Assembly (NCBI GenBank): GCA_964575975.1
Contig: CAZNTU010000006.1
Coordinates: 1 to 64,000 of the forward strand
Length of the DNA stretch: 64,000 bases
Reading direction: 5' to 3'
DNA from: G963674505 sp964575975
GTDB taxonomy: Bacteria; Desulfobacterota; Desulfobacteria; Desulfobacterales; SKZT01
Below are positions 59,839 to 64,000 of the stretch, piece by piece. The position numbers and the translations under genes were made by a program. Under the pieces are notes generated by a model. It had not been told where the DNA came from, made no database searches, and was given only the letters and a program-made list of their open reading frames with translations. Each line of letters opens with the position of its first letter. The first letter of the stretch is position 1.

Positions 59839-60431
59839 AAAAAGTATTCATTTCGGGGTCAATGAGAATTAAAAATTTGGATCCGCAGGTAAAGGAGAGA
59901 ATTGAAAATATTGTGAATTCGAATTTTCCGATTCTGTTGGGCGATGCCGAAGGTGTGGATTCATCCATTCAACGATGGTTGCATGAAAAAGGTTATGAAA
60001 AGGTCACAATCTTTTGCAGTGGCAATGAAGTCAGGAATAATATCGGCGGATGGACAGTTGAAAAAAACAATTCCGAATATCTAAAAAACACAAGGCTTTT
60101 TTTTACCGAAAAAGATGTTGCAATGGCAAAAAAGTGCGATTACGGATTTATGGTTTGGGATTCGGTCAGTACGGGAACATTGAAAAATGTTTACGAGGTG
60201 CTGTCCCGAGGAAAAAAGTCGCTTGTTTTTATCAATAAAATGAAAACATTCGTAAAAATTGGAAACATCGTCGATTTTGAACATCTTGTTTCATTGATGA
60301 GCAAAAGCGCTTTCGAAAAGGCGGACAAGAAAATCCAGCTGAACAAAAAAATCCGCGAACTTAAACAGTTGAAAATGTTCGAAGCCGATCACGAAACAAG
60401 GAAGGACATGGCAATGGCTGGCGGCATCTAA
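59835..60431 (+). CDS. SLOG-like Rossmann-fold nucleotide-binding protein
   Basis: A 198-residue protein. KKVFISGSMRI at the N-terminus, LLGDAEGVDSSIQRWL near 35-50 and the following VTIFCSGNE strand resemble the SLOG/YspA-type fold (G-A-x-GVD motif), whose members bind nucleotides or nucleotide derivatives. CDYGFMVWDSVSTGTLKNVY, near 120-140, matches the usual second half with a nucleotide loop. The C-terminal 50 residues are lysine-rich and helical. It is AT-rich and translationally coupled to the PRTase gene. A joint role in making or sensing a nucleotide-derived compound is plausible; the family assignment is by motif only. Confidence 0.65.
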   Translation: MKKVFISGSMRIKNLDPQVKERIENIVNSNFPILLGDAEGVDSSIQRWLHEKGYEKVTIFCSGNEVRNNIGGWTVEKNNSEYLKNTRLFFTEKDVAMAKKCDYGFMVWDSVSTGTLKNVYEVLSRGKKSLVFINKMKTFVKIGNIVDFEHLVSLMSKSAFEKADKKIQLNKKIRELKQLKMFEADHETRKDMAMAGGI

Positions 60432-60527
60432 TCGGGCTGTCCTCGATTTCGGAGTGCCTCGCGGATTTATCCTCGAGAGACGGGTTCGTCAATCAAAAAA
60501 CAATAAAACCATTATTTGCCAGTGATT

Positions 60528-61091
60528 ATGAACGCTTACAGAAGATTGATCGACCGCCGGGACACCGTTCTCCTGGTGGTGGACATCCAAAATGCCATGT
60601 TCGACCTGTGCGTCGAAAAGGACCGCGTGGAAAAGAATATCGGTTCGCTGATCGAGGCTGCCGGCATTCTTGATTTTCCTGTGGTTTTCACCGAACACAA
60701 CCCGGACAGGCTGGGGGGCTTCGAACCTTCGCTGTTGAAAAGATCGCCGAAAAGCAAGGTTTTCAACAAATTGGAGTTCGGATGCCTCGGCAACAGAAGC
60801 ATACGGGATTTTATAGACAGGTCGAGAAAGAAGACTATGCTCCTGTGCGGCATCGAATCCCATGTCTGCATATTTCAAACGGCGGTCCAGGCCCTGAACG
60901 CGGGCATCGACGTCCATGTGGTCGCCGACGCCGTGTCCGCCCGGTCCGAACGAAACCTGAAGATCGGGTTGGACCGCATGAGCATGGCCGGAGCCGTGAC
61001 GACCTCCGTGGAGATGGCCCTTTTCGAACTGATGGGAAAAGCCGGGACCGACGAATTCAGAAAGATGCTTCCGGTGATTAAAGGTCTTTAG
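60528..61091 (+). CDS. Isochorismatase-family cysteine hydrolase
   Basis: A 187-residue alpha/beta hydrolase of the isochorismatase/nicotinamidase fold. The catalytic triad is D19 (VVDIQNAM), a lysine in VFNKLEFG near 85 and C114 (GIESHVCIFQT), with the cis-peptide region before the cysteine. The family hydrolyses isochorismate, nicotinamide, N-carbamoyl compounds or similar amides; the nicotinamidase metal-site residues are not evident. The ATG at 60528 is one of two close starts (TTG 60516). Composition is again like the host. Confidence 0.9.
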   Translation: MNAYRRLIDRRDTVLLVVDIQNAMFDLCVEKDRVEKNIGSLIEAAGILDFPVVFTEHNPDRLGGFEPSLLKRSPKSKVFNKLEFGCLGNRSIRDFIDRSRKKTMLLCGIESHVCIFQTAVQALNAGIDVHVVADAVSARSERNLKIGLDRMSMAGAVTTSVEMALFELMGKAGTDEFRKMLPVIKGL

Positions 61092-61390
61092 CGCCGGCCC
61101 GTCGCGGGAGGAGCGATCAATGACGGAGCGCCGGCGATATCGAAAGGCTCCGGGAGATGTCCTGCCTTATCCGAAAATATGTCTGTACAAAGCGGAAATC
61201 CTGGTTTAAGGTTTTCTTCGATTGCGGAGGCGCAGGGGGCTACCTTCTTGCGGGGGCAAGACCCGTACATGGATGGAAACATCCGAACCTTTACAGAGGA
61301 GAAGTCTATGGGATTGTAGATACGAAGTGGAAGGGTTTTAATCGGCAATGAGGAAGTCTTTGTAATCCACTTGCAAGATGGAACCACTGT

Positions 61391-62350
61391 ATGTTGAAAT
61401 TTTCCTTTTTGCGGAGACCCTCCGCCGGCAAGTCCGGCCTCGTCATTGACAGGCTGGTGGAATCTTTCCCGGACGAAGTTCGGGAAATCGAAAAAAGCAA
61501 CATGTCCGGTCCGACGGAAAATCCTTTCGTACCGGGTTTGAAGATCGAGGGGCTGCAAGCCATGGGCGAGGCTGGTCCCCCGAAGGATACCGTCCCTCTG
61601 AATTTCGCCTGCGGCCCCCAATCCCTGGAGGAGTCGTTTTGCCTTTTGCGTTCGTACCTTGCGGCCCAAGGGAATTTCCCTGACGAGCTTCAAAAGCTGG
61701 AAAGAATTCTGAAAATGCCCCGCCTGATTTTGGAGATCGGGTGCGGCGACGGCGAGGCGGCTTGCCAGATCGCCTTGAGAAATCCCGATGTCGGGGTAAT
61801 CGCGACCGACAAGTACGAATTGACGAGCGCCATCGGAGATTGTTCCCACTACCGGAGAACGGCCCTGGATTGGAAGGAAAAACGACTCGAGGTCCAGCAA
61901 TTCGCCCCGGAAAACATGGCCCTGCTAAGGGCCGAAGCCGATATTCTGTGTTTCTTTCCCGACAATTTTCTGGATTCCGTTTTTCTGCTAAATCCGGAGC
62001 CCAAGGTCGCGGAGGCCTTTTTGAAAACGATCCATCAAACTTCGTGGCTCGACAAGGTCAAGCCCGGCCCGACGCAAATTCTTATTCTTCCTTATTCGAG
62101 GGCGATGGGCGCGATGGCCTGCGGCGGATTCGAATTCGACCACTCCGAGGACGCGGCGAAGGGAATCTCGTTCCTGATGTCCGGCCCGTTCAGGTTCAGG
62201 CAGGGGGAAAGCGTGCATTGGGGATTGAACCTTGGCCGTCTGTCCGCATATTCGAAAAATTCGGCCCAGAATAGCTTGTACGTGTACGGCAACGAGTTTC
62301 GGCATCCTCCCGAATCGTTCTGGCGGACCTGGATCAGAAAGATTTTTTGA
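61391..62350 (+). CDS. SAM-dependent methyltransferase, distantly TrmB-like
   Basis: A 319-residue protein. The central Rossmann motif LILEIGCGDGEAACQIALRNP with ATDKYE (acidic residue of motif II) at about 115-145 is a SAM-binding site, and FLLNPEPKVAEAF near 195 recalls the (F/L)xDPxPK element of tRNA(m7G46) methyltransferases. The N-terminal 110 residues and the last 60 have no recognisable domain. The DPW signature is absent, so tRNA modification is only one possibility. The 299 bp upstream (61092-61390) contain no gene. Confidence 0.65.
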   Translation: MLKFSFLRRPSAGKSGLVIDRLVESFPDEVREIEKSNMSGPTENPFVPGLKIEGLQAMGEAGPPKDTVPLNFACGPQSLEESFCLLRSYLAAQGNFPDELQKLERILKMPRLILEIGCGDGEAACQIALRNPDVGVIATDKYELTSAIGDCSHYRRTALDWKEKRLEVQQFAPENMALLRAEADILCFFPDNFLDSVFLLNPEPKVAEAFLKTIHQTSWLDKVKPGPTQILILPYSRAMGAMACGGFEFDHSEDAAKGISFLMSGPFRFRQGESVHWGLNLGRLSAYSKNSAQNSLYVYGNEFRHPPESFWRTWIRKIF

Positions 62351-62516
62351 GACCGTTGGCGTTTCCGACAGGCTTTGCTTGGGAGCGATCTACCGTGATC
62401 TGTCCTTCGCGACGAATTCGACGGCAACCGAGTCTTGGGCTTGCGGCGCGAGGCCGATGTGCGTCTTGGTGTCGAATAGGGCAAGAGCGGCGGACCGCCG
62501 CGCGAAATCAACGGGT

Positions 62517-62705
62517 TCAGTTGACGTCCTTGCCGAAGCCGCTGAAATGCGAGATTCCTTCGAACAGCGGTTTGGAAGACGCCAGCGGGGGGATGTTTTC
62601 GGCCTTGCACTCGGGGCACCGGGGGCGGGGCGTTTTTTCTCCCTGCATGATCAGTCTTTTGAATTCGTGACCGCATTCATGGCATTTGTATTCCATCCAG
62701 GGCAT
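62517..62705 (-). CDS. FmdB-type zinc-ribbon protein
   Basis: A 62-residue protein with the N-terminal zinc ribbon MEYKCHECGHEF ... RPRCPECKAE (C8, C11, C30, C33). It matches the FmdB family of putative regulators linked to formamidase and other small genes in Desulfobacterota. AAGGAG lies 9 bases before the ATG. No operon partner. Confidence 0.88.
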   Translation of the reverse strand: MPWMEYKCHECGHEFKRLIMQGEKTPRPRCPECKAENIPPLASSKPLFEGISHFSGFGKDVN

Positions 62706-62997
62706 TTCTCCGACTCCTTCGAATCTATAATTGCCGGTCTATCGAACAATTGTGGTGCGTCGAAACCGGTCTCCCGTTTTTCCATACCATCATGTTTGTC
62801 GATATTTCGAGTTTGGCTTGAATTATTCTTCAAGATACGCCATATTGACCGAATTTGACAAGGGCCACGGAACCGAAAAGATATGCCGCCGCTCTTGCTG
62901 TCGGCATATTACGCGCAGCGCCGACATCTTTGTTTCTTTCCGAGGCCCCAAACGGACAGAGCAATAAACAACCTTTGGAACCGGAGCTGAAAAATCA

Positions 62998-63399
62998 ATG
63001 GAGAAAGAAAACAAATACGCCGGAATATTCACGGACCAAGTCCTTTCCGAATTGTTTCCCGTGGAGAAATCCGACGCTTTTTTCGAGTTGCTCTACGGAG
63101 ACGCCGAGGAAGGCGCCTACGATATCGAAGTCGCCTTTGCAGGGTATCGTCCCGGAAAGCTCGATTTTTTGTTCAACCTGAAACGGAGACCCGGCAAGTG
63201 TCTCGCGTGCAATCTCACCTACGGGCTCCCCGAGGTTTTCTCGCGCCATCCGGCCCTTGACGTCAAAGGATTGGTGGACAAGTTCGACGGCTTGCTCGAC
63301 GGCAAGGCGAAGACCACGGGATGGAAACTGGGCGGCACCCGAGAAAAATCCCGGGAGTTGCACGTCATTCCCCTCGAGGTTTCGATAGTGGAACAATAG
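62998..63399 (+). CDS. Conserved hypothetical protein, 133 residues
   Basis: A soluble protein with YAGIFTDQVLSELFP at the start, DAEEGAYDIEVAF in the middle and a well-ordered RRPGKCLACNLTYGLPEVFSRHP segment (CLAC pair near 68-71). The pattern recalls a family common in Desulfobacterota and of unknown function. GGAG lies 10 bases before the ATG. It is single and flanked by noncoding sequence (62706-62997, nothing seen). Confidence 0.7.
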   Translation: MEKENKYAGIFTDQVLSELFPVEKSDAFFELLYGDAEEGAYDIEVAFAGYRPGKLDFLFNLKRRPGKCLACNLTYGLPEVFSRHPALDVKGLVDKFDGLLDGKAKTTGWKLGGTREKSRELHVIPLEVSIVEQ

Positions 63400-63526
63400 C
63401 GGCCTTCTTCGATTCAGGCCGCATAGCAGGTCGGAACGATATAAAGAGGTTTTTCTTCGGAGCCTGCGTTCAAAACGGCTTTTACGCCGTCGCCGCTTCG
63501 CGTTTTCGACAGTCGATGGTTGTTGG

Positions 63527-64000
63527 TCAAGCTTCCCTTTTGAAATCGTTTTCTCGTCTGGATTCGCCTTCGCGCTTGGATTCGCTTTCTCGTTTGTACT
63601 CGCCTTCTCGCGTTTCGTTTTTGAGCGTGTACAATTCGGCCAGTGCCGCTCGAATCTCGCGGGAGCCCTCGTCGCAAATCTGTCTCACCGCTGCGAACTC
63701 GCGCTTGGCCGCCGGGTACGAAAACTGGCCCTTTCTCCGTTCCAGAAACCCGACGACATAGCCTTTTACCGACTCCCAAACGTCGCGCCGGGTTTGATTT
63801 TCCAAAGGCGTCAGGCTGTCTATCTGACCGATCTGCTTTCTGTGAAATGCGTCCCTGAAATATTTCCAAACGAAGGTCATCCAACCGACAAACGCGCCTG
63901 CGGCGATCGCCCCCCCGGCGCCCAGCAAAAGGGGCGGCCCGTAGTTGGCGAAAAACGGAAGGCTCATCATGGCGAACCCCGACCCCCCTCCCGCAAGCAG
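63527..64000 (-). CDS. Partial: membrane protein with charged C-terminal repeat tail
   Basis: The frame is open to the right window edge, so the N-terminus is probably missing; an internal ATG lies at 63970. The visible part has a glycine-rich hydrophobic segment (GPPLLLGAGGAIAAGAFVGW), a basic and amphipathic region (about residues 35-110 from the internal ATG) and an acidic-basic tail with four six-residue repeats of the type xEx(K/R)RE. No family recognised. Confidence 0.5.
   Translation of the reverse strand: MLAGGGSGFAMMSLPFFANYGPPLLLGAGGAIAAGAFVGWMTFVWKYFRDAFHRKQIGQIDSLTPLENQTRRDVWESVKGYVVGFLERRKGQFSYPAAKREFAAVRQICDEGSREIRAALAELYTLKNETREGEYKRESESKREGESRRENDFKREA
63546..63617. repeat. 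18-bp imperfect tandem repeat (about four copies) coding for a hexapeptide repeat
   Basis: Units of about 18 bases beginning TTTCTCG or CTTCGCG recur four times. On the minus strand they encode GEYKRE, SESKRE, GESRRE and NDFKRE at the end of the 63527-64000 protein. Confidence 0.65.

Noticed and set aside
61088..61900. Minus-strand frame of 270 codons opposite the methyltransferase
   Set aside because: The plus strand carries a clear SAM motif; the antisense product has none.
63546..63617. CRISPR-like repeat array
   Set aside because: The units are adjacent and imperfect with no spacers, and they lie in a coding frame.

Overview
The window looks like a chromosome segment of a strictly anaerobic member of the Desulfobacterota (delta-proteobacterial, sulfate-reducing or syntrophic type). 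The evidence is a QmoB/HdrA-like flavoprotein with an HdrD-like partner, a periplasmic tetrahaem class III cytochrome c, a 2[4Fe-4S] ferredoxin, a CooC-type ATPase and a RACo-like corrinoid activator (both usual companions of CO dehydrogenase/acetyl-CoA synthase), and a selenocysteine-containing HesB/IscA-like protein. Base composition is fairly GC-rich except for one AT-rich two-gene insert near 59.3-60.4 kb. No rRNA, tRNA, CRISPR array, transposase or complete prophage was found.

Layout. 0-4 kb: the tail of a truncated HD/HD-GYP gene, then the HdrA-like/HdrD-like electron-transfer pair. 4.4-8.1 kb: a TAXI-type TRAP transporter. 8.3-11.8 kb: an orphan HTH plus phage-head-like protein, an M23 peptidase, a nuclease-domain fragment and the cytochrome. 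11.9-18.5 kb: a seven-gene minus-strand operon (CooC, HDAC/AcuC-like, CBS-ACT/AcuB-like, PrmA-like, MBL hydrolase, sirtuin, RACo-like). 18.8-20 kb: an acyl-CoA dehydrogenase. 20-26.8 kb: a minus-strand run with ftsK, RNase J, plsC, ogt and a LarA-like gene. 27-34 kb: ferredoxin, a fused cysteine synthase-cysteinyl-tRNA synthetase, a YhaM-like nuclease, a hydratase-like lipoprotein, a frameshifted membrane gene and tmk. 34-38.6 kb: TPR, PilZ and a NorD-like VWA protein.

38.8-46.6 kb is a plus-strand CoA/acetyl cluster: panE, panB, an AMP-forming acetyl-CoA synthetase, an ADP-forming acyl-CoA synthetase fused to a Pat-type GNAT acetyltransferase, and a PBP4-type carboxypeptidase. 46.7-52.8 kb holds a truncated AAA-ATPase-like gene, OsmC, GAF, ACP, PilZ and a CoA-transferase-like protein fused to a second Pat-type GNAT. 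52.9-64 kb holds the HesB selenoprotein, a TIGR01777 epimerase, a LysE exporter, a tandem SagB-type nitroreductase, a DUF255 thioredoxin-like protein, the AT-rich PRTase-SLOG pair, an isochorismatase-like hydrolase, a methyltransferase and small proteins.

The strongest theme is acetyl-CoA and reversible lysine acylation. Two GNAT acetyltransferases of the same type sit on two different CoA-enzyme scaffolds, one next to an acetyl-CoA synthetase that carries the acetylation motif PX4GK. A zinc-type and an NAD-type deacylase share one operon with CODH/corrinoid maturation factors. Other items worth attention are the CysK-CysRS fusion with degenerate synthetase signatures, the selenoprotein, the coupled PRTase-SLOG pair, and the orphan HTH/phage-head-like protein.
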